Source: Rhynchopus sp. YZ270_cl-10
Lineage: Eukaryota; Euglenozoa; Diplonemea; Diplonemida; Diplonemidae
DNA: 64,000 bases
Direction of reading: 5' to 3'
Assembly: GCA_964035575.1 (NCBI GenBank)
Contig: OZ037894.1
Span: 1-64,000 of the forward strand
A model generated the notes under the pieces. It saw only the letters and a list, made by a program, of their open reading frames with translations. It did no database searches and was not told the DNA's origin. Shown one piece after another: positions 1 to 9,770 of this stretch. The stretch's first letter is position 1; each line of letters starts with the position of its first letter. The position numbers were made by a program, and so were the translations under genes.

Positions 1-2940
1 GGTTTGCGGGTTTGCGGGTTTGCGGGTTTGCGGGTTTTGCGGGTTTGCGGGTTTGCGGGTTTGCGGGTTTGCGGGTTTGCGGGTTTGCGGGTTTGCGGGT
101 TTGCGGGTTTGCGGGTTTGCGGGTTTGCGGGTTTGCGGGGTTTGCGGGTTTGCGGGTTTGCGGTTTGCGGGTTTGCGGGTTTGCGGTTTGCGGGTTTGCG
201 GGTTTGCGGGTTTGCGGGTTTGCGGGTTGCGGGTTTGCGGGTTTGCGGGTTTGCGGGTTTGCGGGTTTGCGGGTTTGCGGGTTTGCGGGTTTGCGGGTTT
301 GCGGGTTTGCGGGTTTGCGGGTTTGCGGGTTTGCGGGTTTGCGGGTTTGCGGGTTTGCGGGTTTGCGGGTTTGCGGGTTTGCGGTTTGCGGGTTTGCGGG
401 TTTGCGGGTTTGCGGGTTTGCGGGTTTGCGGGTTTGCGGGTTTGCGGGTTTGCGGGTTTGCGGGTTTGCGGGTTTGCGGGTTTGCGGGTTTGCGGGTTTG
501 CGGTTTGCGGGTTTGCGGGTTTGCGGGTTTGCGGGTTTGCGGGTTTGCGGGTTTGCGGGTTTGCGGGTTTGCGGGTTTGCGGGTTGCGGGTTTGCGGGTT
601 TGCGGGTTTGCGGGTTTGCGGGTTTGCGGGTTTGCGGGTTTGCGGGTTTGCGGGGTTCGGTTTGCGGGTTTGCGGGTTTGCGGGTTTGCGTCGGTTTGCG
701 GTTGCGTTTTGCGGGTTTGCGGGTTTGCGGGTTTGCGGGTTTGCGGGTTTTGCGGGTTTGCGGGTTTTGCGGGTTTGCGGGTTTGCGGGTTTGCGGGTTT
801 GCGGGTTTGCGGGTTTGGGCTGTTTGCGGGTTTGCGGGTTTGCGGGGTTTGCGGGTTTGCGGGTTTGCGGGTTTGCGGGTTTGCGGGTTTGCGGGTTTGT
901 TTGCGGGGTTTGCGGGTTTGCGGGTTTGCGGGTTTGCGGGTTTGCGGGTTTGCGGGTTTGCGGGTTTACGGGTTTGCGGGTTTGCGGGTTTGCGGGTTTG
1001 CGGGTTTGCGGGTTTGCGGGTTTGCGGGTTTGCGGGTTTGCGGGTTTGCGGGTTTGCGGGTTTGCGGGTTTGCGGGTTTGCGGGTTTGCGGGTTTGCGGG
1101 TTTGCGGGTTTGCGGGTTTGCGGGTTTGCGGGTTTGCGGGTTTGCGGGGTTTAGCGGGTTTGCGGGTTTGCGGGTTTGCGGGTTTGCGGGTTTGCGGGTT
1201 TACGGGTTTGCGGGTTTGCGGGTTTGCGGGTTTGCGGGTTTACGGGTTTACGGGTTTGCGGGTTTGCGGGTTTGCGGGTTTGCGGGTTTGCGGGTTTGCG
1301 GGTTTGCGGGTTTGCGGGTTTGCGGGTTTGCGGGTTTGCGGGTTTGCGGGTTTGCGGGTTTGCGGGTTTGCGGGTTTGCGGGTTTGCGGGTTTGCGGGTT
1401 TGCGGGTTTGCGGGTTTGCGGGTTTGCGGGTTTGCGGGTTTGCGGGTTTGCGGGTTTGCGGGTTTGCGGGTTTGCGGGTTTGCGGGTTTGCGGTTTGCGG
1501 GTTTGCGGGTTTGCGGGTTTGCGGGTTTGCGGGTTTGCGGGTTTGCGGGTTTGCGGGTTTGCGGGTTTGCGGGTTTGCGGGTTTGCGGGTTTGCGGGTTT
1601 GCGGGTTTGCGGGTTTGCGGGTTTGCGGGTTTGCGGGTTTGCGGGTTTGCGGGTTTGCGGGTTTGCGGGTTTGCGGGTTTGCGGGTTTGCGGGTTTGCGG
1701 GTTTGCGGGTTTGCGGGTTTGCGGGTTTGCGGGTTTGCGGGTTTGCGGGTTTGCGGGTTTGCGGGTTTGCGGGTTTGCGGTTTGCGGGTTTGCGGGTTTG
1801 CGGGTTTGCGGGTTTGCGGTTTGCGGGTTTGCGGGTTTGCGGGTTTGCGGGTTTGCGGGTTTGCGGGTTTGCGGGTTTGCGGGTTTGCGGGTTTGCGGGT
1901 TTGCGGGTTTGCGGGTTTGCGGTTTGCGGGTTTGCGGGTTTGCGGGTTTGCGGGTTTGCGGGTTTGCGGGTTGCGGGTTTGCGGGTTTGCGGGTTTGCGG
2001 GTTTGCGGGTTTGCGGGTTTGCGGGTTTGCGGGTTTGCGGGTTTGCGGTTTGCGGGTTTGCGGGTTTGCGGGTTTGCGGGTTTGCGGGTTTGCGGGTTTG
2101 CGGGTTTGCGGGTTTGCGGGTTTGCGGGTTTGCGGGTTTGCGGGTTTGCGGGTTTGCGGGTTTGCGGGTTTGCGGGTTTGCGGGTTTGCGGGTTTGCGGG
2201 TTTGCGGGTTTGCGGGTTTGCGGGTTTGCGGGTTTGCGGGTTTGCGGGTTTGCGGGTTTGCGGGTTTGCGGGTTGCGGGTTTGCGGGTTTGCGGGTTTGC
2301 GGGTTTGCGGGTTTGCGGGTTTGCGGGTTTGCGGGTTTGCGGGTTTGCGGGTTTGCGGGTTTGCGGGTTTGCGGGTTTGCGGTTTGCGGGTTTGCGGGTT
2401 TGCGGGTTTGCGGGTTTGCGGGTTTGCGGGTTTGCGGGTTTGCGGGTTTGCGGGTTTGCGGGTTTGCGGGTTTGCGGGTTTGCGGGTTTGCGGGTTTGCG
2501 GGTTTGCGGGTTTGCGGGTTTGCGGGTTTGCGGGTTTGCGGGTTTGCGGGTTTGCGGGTTTGCGGGTTTGCGGGTTTGCGGGTTTGCGGGTTTGCGGGTT
2601 TGCGGGTTTGCGGGTTTGCGGGTTTGCGGGTTTGCGGGTTTGCGGGTTTGCGGGTTTTGCGGGTTTGCGGGTTTGCGGGTTTGCGGGTTTGCGGGTTGCG
2701 GGTTTGCGGGTTTGCGGGTTTGCGGGTTTGCGGGTTTGCGGGTTTGCGGGTTTGCGGGTTTGCGGGTTTGCGGGTTTGCGGGTTTGCGGGTTTGCGGGTT
2801 TGCGGGTTTGCGGGTTTGCGGGTTTACGGGTTTGCGGGTTTGCGGTTTGCGGGTTTGCGGGTTTGCGGGTTTGCGGTTTGCGGGTTTGCGGTTTGCGGGT
2901 TTACGGGTTTGCGGGTTTGCGGGTTTGCGGGTTTGCGGGT
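1..2940 (+). repeat. Octamer satellite array 1, (TTTGCGGG)n, G-rich on +
   Basis: About 366 tandem units of TTTGCGGG; the array starts before the window. Most units are perfect. Length variants (7-mers with one T or one G missing, 9-mers with an extra T or G) are scattered and cluster at about 650-905, which also holds irregular sequence. The commonest substitution is TTTACGGG (near 966, 1200, 1242, 1250, 2823, 2900). The unit has no stop codon in any frame on either strand, so long open frames (GLRVCGFA on +, NPQTRKPA on -) are by-products of the repeat and not genes. A GGG run every 8 bases fits the G-quadruplex pattern G3N5G3N5. Confidence 0.97.
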
Positions 2941-2990
2941 TACTCTCTGTATATTACCGCGTTTCAGGTAGCTGAGCCGGCATCTAGTTG
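2941..2990. other. 50-bp non-repetitive spacer between two octamer arrays
   Basis: A short unique segment separates the TTTGCGGG array from the TCTGCGGG array. It ends in ATCTAGTTGCGGG; a TCTAGT string also occurs at two other array edges (9311 and 12432). Confidence 0.7.
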
Positions 2991-4958
2991 CGGGTGTGGC
3001 GGGTCTGCGGGGTCTGCGGGTCTGCGGGTCTGCGGGTCTGCGGGTGTGGTGTGTGTGGGTGTGGCGGGTCTGCGGGTCTGCGGGTCTGCGGGTCTGCGGG
3101 TCTGCGGGTCTGCGGGTCTGCGGGTCTGCGGGTCTGCGGGTCTGCGGGTGTGGTGTGTGTGGGTGTGGCGGGTCTGCGGGTCTGCGGGTCGGCGGGTCTG
3201 CGGGTGTGGTGTGTGTGGGTGTGGCGGGTCTGCGGGTCTGCGGGTCGGCGGGTCTGCGGGTGTGGTGTGTGTGGGTGTGGCGGGGTCTGCGGGTCTGGCG
3301 GGTCTGCGGGTCTGCGGGTCTGCGGGTCTGCGGGTCTGCGGGTGTGGTGTGTGTGGGTGTGGCGGGTCTGCGGGTCTGCGGGTCTGCGGGTCTGCGGGTG
3401 TGGTGTGTGTGGGTGTGGCGGGTCTGCGGGTCTGCGGGTCGGCGGGTCTGCGGGTGTGGTGTGTGTGGGTGTGGCGGGTCTGCGGGTCTGCGGGTCTGCG
3501 GGTCTGCGGGTCTGCGGGTCTGCGGGTGGGTCTGCGGGTCTGCGGGTCTGCGGGTCTGCGGGTCTGCGGGTGTGGTGTGTGTGGGTGTGCGGGTCTGCGG
3601 GTCTGCGGGTCTGCGGGTCTGCGGGTCTGCGGGGTCTGCGGGTCTGCGGGTCTGCGGGTCTGACGGGGTGTGGTGTGTGGGGGTGTGCGGGGTCTGCGGG
3701 TCTGCGGGTCTGCGGGTTCTGCGGGTCTGCGTGGTCTGCGGGTCTGCGGGTCTGCGGGTCTGCGGGTCTGCGGGTCTGCGGGTGTGGTGTGTGTGGGTGT
3801 GGCGGGTCTGCGGGGGTCTGCGGGTCGGCGGTCTGCGGGTCTGCGGGTCTGCGGGTCTGCGGGTCTGCGGGTCTGCGGGTCTGCGGGTGTGGTGTGTGTG
3901 GGTGTGGCGGGTCTGCGGGTCTGCGGGTCTGCGGGTCTGCGGGTCTGCGGGTGTGGTGTGTGTGGGTGTGGCGGGTCTGCGGGTCTGCGGGTCTGCGGGT
4001 CTGCGGGTCTGCGGGGTCTGCGGGTCTGCGGGTCTGCGGGTCCTGCGGGTCTGCGGGTCTGCGGGTCTGCGGGTGTGTGTGTGTGGGTGTGGCGGGTCTG
4101 CGGGTCTGCGGGTCTGCGGGTCTGCGGGTCTGCGGGTCTGCGGGTGTGGTGTGTGTGGGTGTGGCGGGTCTGCGGGTCTGCGGGTCGGCGGGTCTGCGGT
4201 CTGCGGGTCTGCGGGTCGGCGGGTCTGCGGGTGTGGTGTGGTGTGGGTGTGCGGGTCTGCGGTCTGCGGGTCTGCGGGTCTGCGGGTCTGCGGGTCTGCG
4301 GGTCTGCGGGTCTGCGGGTGTGGTGTGTGTGGGTGTGGCGGGTCTGCGGGTCTGCGGGTCGGCGGGTCTGCGGGTCTGCGGGTCTGCGGGTCTGCGGGTC
4401 TGCGGGTCTGCGGGTCTGCGGGTCTGCGGGCTGCGGGTGTGGTGTGTGTGGGTGTGGCGGGTCTGCGGGTCTGCGGGTCTGCGGGTCTGCGGGTCTGCGG
4501 GTGTGGTGTGTGTGGGTGTGGCGGGTCTGCGGGTCTGCGGGTCGGCGGGTCTGCGGGTCTGCGGGTGGGGTTGTGTGTTGGTGTGGCGGGTCTGCGGGTC
4601 TGCGGGTCTGCGGGGTCTGCGGTCTGCGGGGGTCGGCGGGTCTGCGGGTGTGGTGTGTGTGGGTGTGGCGGGTCTGCGGTCTGCGGGTCTGCGGGTCTGC
4701 GGGTCTGCGGGTCGGCGGGTCTGCGGGTGTGGTGTGTGTGGGTGTGGCGGGTCTGCGGGTCTGCGGGTCTGCGGGTCTGCGGGTCTGGCGGTCTGCGGGT
4801 CTGCGGGTCTGCGGGTCTGCGGGTCTGCGGGTCTGCGGGTCTGCGGGTCTGCGGGTCTGCGGGTCTGCGGGTCTGCGGGTCTGCGGGTCTGCGGGTCTGC
4901 GGGTCTGCGGGTCTGCGGGTCTGCGGGTGTGGTGTGTGTGGGTGTGGCGGGTCTGTGG
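2991..4958 (+). repeat. Octamer satellite (TCTGCGGG)n with regular GT-rich interruptions
   Basis: The unit differs from the neighbouring arrays by T to C at position 2. About 22 interruptions occur, each close to 24 bp and made of three 8-bp blocks: TGTGGTGT, then GTGTGGGT, then GTGGCGGG. Because 24 is three times 8, the octamer register is kept across most of them. Between interruptions there are from two to more than fifteen TCTGCGGG units, the longest run being about 4800-4925. Occasional GTCGGCGGG variants sit near interruptions. Long open frames on both strands (GSAGLRVC, DPQTRRPA repeats) are by-products of stop-free units. Confidence 0.95.
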
Positions 4959-4984
4959 CGGGTTTGCGGGTTTGCGGGTTTGTG

Positions 4985-6080
4985 CAAATGATGGCAAATG
5001 ATGGCAAATCATGGCAAATTATGGCAAATGATGGCAAATGATGGCAAATGATGGCAAATGATGGCAAATCATGGCAAATCATGGAAAATATGGCAAATGA
5101 TGGCAAATCATGGCAAATTATGGCAAATGATGGCAAATGATGCAAATGATGGCAAATCATGGCAAATGATGGCAAATGATGGCAAATGATGGCAAATCAT
5201 GGCAAATGATGGCAAATCATGGCAAATCATGGCAATCATGGCAAATCATGGCAAATGATGGCAAATGATGGCAATTCATGGCAAAACATGGCAAATCATG
5301 GCAAATCATGGTAAATCCCAAGTTAGCCATAAAACTGATATCCAAAAAATATTTACAATGTTCGGAAATTTTGAACAGTATTTATGTGGGGTGGTTTTTG
5401 GGCCCAAAATTTCAACACAGTGTCTCCACTGGGGAAATTGCGTCAATTTAAGTGGGATAAGTGCTATGTGGCGAAAAAAATCGAAAATTTTGAAATTTGT
5501 TCACTACAGTGGGAAAATAGTGCAAATCATGGCAAATCATGGCAAATCATGTAAATCCCAAGTTAGCCATAAAACTGATATCCAAAAAATATTTACAATG
5601 TTCGGAAATTTTGAACAGTATTTATGTGGGGTGGTTTTTTGGGCCAAAATTTCAACACAGTGTCTCCACTGGGGAAATTGCGTCAATTTAAGTGGGATAA
5701 GTGCTATGTGGCGAAAAAAATCGAAAATTTGAAATTTGTTCACTACAGTGGGAAAATAGTGCAAATCATGGCAAATCATGGCAAATCATGGCAAATCATG
5801 GCAAATGATGGCAAATGATGGCAAATGATGGCAAATGATGGCAAATCATGGCAAATCATGGCAAATGATGGCAAATGATGGCAAATGATGGGCAAATCCA
5901 TGGCAAATTATGGCAAATGATGGCAAATCATGGCAAATGATGGAATTCATGGCAAATGATGGCAAATTATGGCAAATGATGGCAAATCATGGCAAATGAT
6001 GGGAAATCATGGCAAATGATGGCAAATCATGGCAAAAGCATGGCAAATGATGGCAAATCCTGGCAAATGATGGGAAATCA
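4985..6080. repeat. 10-bp minisatellite, ATGGCAAATG family
   Basis: Tandem 10-bp units alternate ATGGCAAATG, ATGGCAAATC and ATGGCAAATT. A few units are shortened or changed (ATGGAAAAT near 5083, ATGGGAAAT near 6001). The array is split by two copies of a 240-bp non-minisatellite block (separate entry) and ends at about 6080, where Helitron-like coding sequence begins. Three TTTGCGGG units at 4959-4982 join it to the preceding array. Confidence 0.93.
5311..5780. repeat. Duplicated 240-bp block embedded in the minisatellite
   Basis: The segments starting at 5311 and 5551 are direct copies offset by 240 bp and nearly identical, with one-base differences near 5400/5640 and 5490/5730. Each opens GTAAATCCCAAGTTAGCC and ends where ATGGCAAATC units resume. 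The minisatellite units between and around them show the block was duplicated with its flanking units. Open frames across it include minisatellite sequence, and I see no evidence of coding. Confidence 0.85.
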
Positions 6081-6515
6081 TTGACACTCCGTGACACTTT
6101 TCAGAACACTTCTGATACTGATGCCCCTGAAGTTGTAGAGACCTCAGTCGCTGGAGTGAATACGCTTCTACCCGATGTGAGCAGCTTGCAGGCTACTCAC
6201 AAAAATATTCTTGGGGATCACATTGCAATGGTGGTGGTGATGGAGTACCAGAAGAGGGGTCTGCCTCATGCTAATGCAATTCTTTGGAACAACAACAGAA
6301 CATCACCGAAGAATCCTTTAAATGTGGGTCACATCGTACAACTCCCTGGACCAGCACACCCAAACCTCTACAAGCTTTCAGTCAGTATCTGATGAACAAA
6401 CAGGTGGATGGTTCATTACAATCTTCTCCTGAAATATCGGCGCCACAGAAACAATGAGGAAGTGCGCGGAGTCCTTGTTGTTAAGTATTTGTTTAAATAT
6501 CTTATTCAAGGGTGA
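6081..6515 (+). pseudogene. Helitron Rep/helicase N-terminal domain fossil
   Basis: The first open stretch (6081-6392, 103 codons) carries MEYQKRGLPHANAILW, which matches the Helitron Rep core (E-[FY]-Q-K-R-G-L-P-H-A-H-I-L). It is followed by IVQLPGPAHPNLYKL, matching the family's conserved I-V-x-A-x-I-P-D-P-x-x-x-P-x-L-Y. After the TGA at 6390-6392 the same frame continues with NRWMVHYNLLLKY and VVKYLFKYLIQG, matching the family's NRWVVPYNPxLLxKY and VKYLFKYxYKG. Relative to the family, some tens of residues between LYKL and NRW are absent, and the second histidine of the HUH motif is Asn (HAN for HAH), so rolling-circle nuclease activity is not expected. No helicase domain or terminal CTRR hairpin was found. 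It is a decayed rolling-circle DNA transposon fragment. Confidence 0.8.
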
Positions 6516-6599
6516 GCCTGTGACAGGTCTATTGATGCAATGATTTGTTGTGGTAGAGTTGTGAACATTAAGGATAAAATAAGAAAACAAATAAAAAAT

Positions 6600-7120
6600 A
6601 GCGATAAGTGGGGAGATGTCTTTGTGGGCTTGCGGGTTTGCGGTTTTTTTGTCTCAGTTAATTTTTGTTTTTGCAAAGGAAATCTCTTGTGATGAAGAAA
6701 ACATTATTTTTGGGGAGTTTGTTGTTAATTGCATAAAAAGAAAAGAAAAAAAGAAAAAGAAAAAGATAAAAGTTGAAGTGAAGTACAATTACTGGCAGTA
6801 AAGCAAATAAAAAACTTCAACACCAAAACACAGTTCAAATGATCTAAGAAGTGTTATTTTTCTATTTTAAATTGTTTTTTGTTTGGGTTTGTATTGGATA
6901 CTTCTTCCCAGCCGGAGAGAAATCTCTTGTGATGAAGAAAAACATTGTTTTTGGGGAGTTTGTTGTTGATTGCATAAAAAAAAAGGAAAAAAAAGAAAAA
7001 GAGAAAAGGTGTATCTACATTTATCAGAGCAAACCCGCAAACAAAATAACTGGGGTGTCACAGTTTTTGTTTTTTTTTATTCATTGTTTTTAGTGCCTGC
7101 TTCCGTCAGAGGTGTTTGTC
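6600..7120. repeat. AT-rich segment with a diverged ~80-bp duplication
   Basis: 6677-6760 and 6918-7003 are diverged direct copies. Both contain AAATCTCTTGTGATGAAG, then GGGGAGTTTGTTGTT, then a purine-rich AAAAG/GAAAAA tail. Isolated octamer-satellite seeds lie nearby: TTGCGGGTTTGCGG at 6630-6643 and CCCGCAAAC on the + strand near 7034. Short open frames here (61-80 codons) are low-complexity and not convincing. Confidence 0.6.
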
Positions 7121-7252
7121 AAAAATGAAATATGTCAACAAAAACAAAGGAACACTTTAAATTTCATTTTTTACTACTAGTAAAGTAATTTTACGCTTCC
7201 AAAACACACACACTACCTCAGTCAATCATACACATATTCATACACAAAAAAA
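7120..7252. other. Gene-free AT-rich stretch upstream of a small gene candidate
   Basis: Low-GC sequence with a CA-rich patch just before the ATG at 7253. No TATA box or other promoter element can be placed with confidence. Confidence 0.4.
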
Positions 7253-7576
7253 ATGCCCAAAACCCAAAGGCAACAGCTGAAGCACGACATTGACACGTTT
7301 TTGGACCTTCCTGTCACAGCTGGCCCTATAGAGCTAGCCCTGCACAAGGCAGTGGTGGCTGTCCTCTACTGCGGAGGAATTAATGAATCCGTGTGTGCAA
7401 CACTGCAATCCACTGCAATGACAAGTGACGATTATGTGCCACATTCGAGTACAAGATCGGCGGGAAGCAAAAAAAGATTCTCAATTCCAGTGGGAACTCC
7501 GGGCTTACGATGCCGTTCACAACTATGTGAGCGTGCGTACCGGGTTCAAAAGCCCCTACTTCTTCCTGGAATGTGA
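7253..7576 (+). CDS. Unrecognised small ORF, 107 codons
   Basis: The frame opens MPKTQRQQLKHDIDTFLDLP and reads through a mildly hydrophobic stretch (IELALHKAVVAVLYCGGI). An A-rich context precedes the ATG, and composition changes from AT-rich flank to mixed codon use, as expected for a real coding start. From about codon 60 the frame becomes Ser/Arg-rich and overlaps another open frame that begins at 7425, so only the first ~55 codons look protein-like. I recognise no family. It may be the 5' part of a gene whose continuation lies in another frame (intron or decay); I cannot decide between these. Confidence 0.4.
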   Translation: MPKTQRQQLKHDIDTFLDLPVTAGPIELALHKAVVAVLYCGGINESVCATLQSTAMTSDDYVPHSSTRSAGSKKRFSIPVGTPGLRCRSQLCERAYRVQKPLLLPGM

Positions 7577-7727
7577 CGCCACAAAATGCTTTCCTGAGAG
7601 ACAGGAGGATGCCAGTGAAGCAGTGCGCATGATCCTGCAAAGAATGGCTGTTACCGTAGGAACTAATCCTGCAGGGTACCGTCTAAGCGACCTCCGCATG
7701 ATGAGCATGACGCGCAGGCCGTACTAA
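7425..7727 (+). CDS. Unrecognised small ORF, 100 codons, followed by AATAAA
   Basis: This frame overlaps the previous ORF and ends at the TAA at 7725-7727, with AATAAA at 7761-7766, well placed as a polyadenylation signal. Protein-like segments are WELRAYDAVHNYVSVRTGF, SPYFFLECDATKCFPERQ and a tail LSDLRMMSMTRRPY. The mix of aromatic, charged and Cys residues is unlike translated satellite. No catalytic motif, transmembrane segment or zinc site is apparent. With the preceding ORF it is the only candidate for a transcribed non-repeat gene in the first 60 kb. Confidence 0.4.
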   Translation: MTIMCHIRVQDRREAKKDSQFQWELRAYDAVHNYVSVRTGFKSPYFFLECDATKCFPERQEDASEAVRMILQRMAVTVGTNPAGYRLSDLRMMSMTRRPY

Positions 7728-7760
7728 ATATTTTTTTCTACCATGTCATCTCTCTCTTTA

Positions 7761-7766
7761 AATAAA
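7761..7766 (+). terminator. Polyadenylation signal AATAAA
   Basis: AATAAA lies 34 bp after the stop codon at 7727, within CTTTAAATAAAAGAA. Position and sequence fit a eukaryotic cleavage/polyadenylation signal for the small gene candidate. No GT-rich downstream element was verified. Confidence 0.5.
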
Positions 7767-7817
7767 AGAAATAACAATACGTTTGTGGGGTGTGGGTTTC
7801 TAGGGTTTCGGGTTTTT

Positions 7818-7929
7818 CGTAGTAGTAGTATTTTAAAGTGTCTTCAATATTTTGGTAGTAGTAGTATTTTAAATCGTCTTGAATTTTTTGTAGTGGTAGT
7901 ATGCAGGTATTTTAAAACATCTTCAATCC
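7818..7929. repeat. Three degenerate 36-bp tandem repeats
   Basis: Copies begin at 7818, 7854 and 7890. Each has GTAGTRGTAGTA, then ATTTTAAA, then GTCTTCAAT or a variant; the third is the most diverged and slightly longer. Just upstream, 7793-7816 reads GGGTTTCTAGGGTTTCGGG, a telomere-like G/T-rich string. Confidence 0.75.
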
Positions 7930-8210
7930 GAAAAAAAAGAGCAATAAAAACAAAAACAAAAAAAAAGAGAAAAATGTCACAACAAAAACAAAGAAAAGAA
8001 TCTATATTTTTTTTCCTTTTTTACAAAACATTTTACCCTCCCAAATGACACACATCACAACAGAGTTGTAACAATATGTTTGAGTAAAATGAAATGGAAA
8101 AGGTGAGACAGGCATATTAGATAGTTGTATCTAACATAATTACGCTTCAGGCACACCAGCCTGCTATCACACACACCAGCTAGATAACGATGGTTGCTCA
8201 CTTCTCGTGC
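7930..8210. other. AT-rich stretch without recognisable genes
   Basis: An A-rich tract (7930-8000), a T-rich tract (about 8010-8035) and ordinary mixed sequence lead into the second octamer array. I see no ORF, RNA gene or repeat of note. Confidence 0.5.
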
Positions 8211-9310
8211 GGGTTTGCGGGTTTGCGGGTTTGCGGGTTTGCGGGTTTGCGGGTTGCGGGTTTGCGGGTTTGCGGGTTTTGCGGGTTTGCGGGTTTGCGG
8301 TTTGCGGGTTTGCGGGTTTGCGGGTTTGCGGGTTTGCGGGTTTGCGGGTTTGCGGGTTTGCGGGTTTGCGGGTTTGCGGGTTTTGCGGGTTTGCGGTTTG
8401 CGGGTTTGCGGGTTTGCGGGTTTGCGGGTTTGCGGGTTTGCGGGTTTGCGGGTTTGCGGGTTTGCGGGTTTGCGGGTTTGCGGGTTTGCGGGTTTGCGGG
8501 TTTGCGGGTTTGCGGGTTTGCGGGTTTGCGGGTTTGCGGGTTTGCGGGTTTGCGGTTTGCGGGTTTGCGGGTTTGCGGGTTTGCGGTTTACGGGTTTGCG
8601 GGTTTGCGGGTTTGCGGGTTTGCGGGATTGCGGGTTTGCGGGTTTGCGGGTTTGGCGGGTTTGCGGGTTTGCGGGTTTGCGGGTTTGCGGGTTTGCGGGT
8701 TTGCGGGTTTGCGGGTTTGCGGGTTTGCGGTTTGCGGGTTTGCGGGTTTGCGGGTTTGCGGGTTTGCGGGTTTGCGGGTTTGCGGGTTTGCGGGTTTGCG
8801 GGTTTGCGGGTTTGCGGGTTTGCGGGTTTGCGGGTTTGCGGGTTTGCGGGTTTGCGGGTTTGCGGGTTTGCGGGTTTGCGGGTTTGCGGGTTTGCGGGTT
8901 TGCGGGTTTGCGGGTTTGCGGGTTTGCGGGTTTGCGGGTTTGCGGGTTTGCGGGTTTGCGGGTTTGCGGGTTTACGGGTTTGCGGGTTTGCGGGTTTGCG
9001 GGTTTGCGGGTTTGCGGGTTTGCGGGTTTGCGGGTTTGCGGGTTTGCGGGTTTGCGGGTTTGCGGGTTTTGCGGGTTTGCGGGTTTTACGGGTTTGCGGG
9101 TTTGCGGGTTTGCGGGTTTACGGTTTGCGGGTTTGCGGGTTTGCGGGTTTGCGGGTTTGCGGGGTTTGCGGGTTTGCGGGTTTGCGGGTTTGCGGGTTTG
9201 CGGGTTTGCGGGTTTGCGGGTTTGCGGGTTTGCGGGTTTGCGGGTTTGCGGGTTTGCGGGTTTGCGGGTTTGCGGGTTTGCGGGTTTGCGGGTTTGCGGG
9301 TTTGCGGGTT
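8211..9310 (+). repeat. Octamer satellite array 2, (TTTGCGGG)n
   Basis: About 137 units, same strand and unit as array 1. Variants include TTTACGGG near 8587, 8972, 9087 and 9118, one ATTGCGGG near 8625, and several 7-mers and 9-mers in the first 500 bp; the second half is more uniform. The right edge is TTTCTAGTTATT followed by a stray ACGGGTTTGAGGGG. Confidence 0.96.
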
Positions 9311-9770
9311 TCTAGTTATTACGGGTTTGAGGGGTACAAAATGGCGACGCTGCAGGATTGCTGGATCGCGTGGTCCCAGTATTTCTGATAATACACTCCG
9401 GTAGATTGGGGCCCAAAAACGACGTAATGTACTGGGTTTGGATGTTAGCATTTTCTGAAGATACCTAAAATGGGTGCGGCATTTCACGGCTATTTTTGTG
9501 AAGGAATTGACGATATTTTGTGGTTCTAAGGTGTGTGTATTGTATGTGACGAAAATTTCAAAATGTGACATAAGTATGAAATATGGCCAGTATGCCCATA
9601 AAATGAGGCCATTGCAACCCTGGAGGACCACATTGGACATATTGGGCCAAATTTAGGTGTGTAAGTGTATCGGCTTTAAAATATTTTTTTTCGTGATTTT
9701 TGGGGTCATTTTTTGGCTGGGAAAATTGGGCCACATTTAACCACAACTACTCAAAACATCAAATCTGTGG
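9311..9770. other. Unique non-coding segment between array 2 and the 350-bp satellite
   Basis: Mixed-composition sequence with no convincing ORF; the open frames of about 60 codons on either strand lack protein character. No terminal repeats or promoter elements are evident. It grades into the 350-bp satellite. Confidence 0.5.

Noticed and set aside
1-2940. Octamer array as a chromosome end
   Set aside because: TTTGCGGG resembles telomeric repeats only in being G/T-rich. Arrays recur internally at four or more places, and I know of no organism with this telomere unit. The window start is not a proven end.
4-3663. Very long open frames (up to 1219 codons) across octamer arrays, also at 8190-9404, 12339-13688 and 60256-60939
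   Set aside because: They arise because the 8-bp unit has no stop in any frame on either strand. Six overlapping frames are equally open, so this is not evidence of a gene.
2991-4958. CRISPR-like array
   Set aside because: Interruptions and repeats are both simple sequence, spacers are not unique, and the context is eukaryotic satellite DNA.
6616-7093. Short frames of 61-80 codons in the AT-rich duplication
   Set aside because: Low-complexity Lys/Phe composition, no start context, and the two copies differ in frame.
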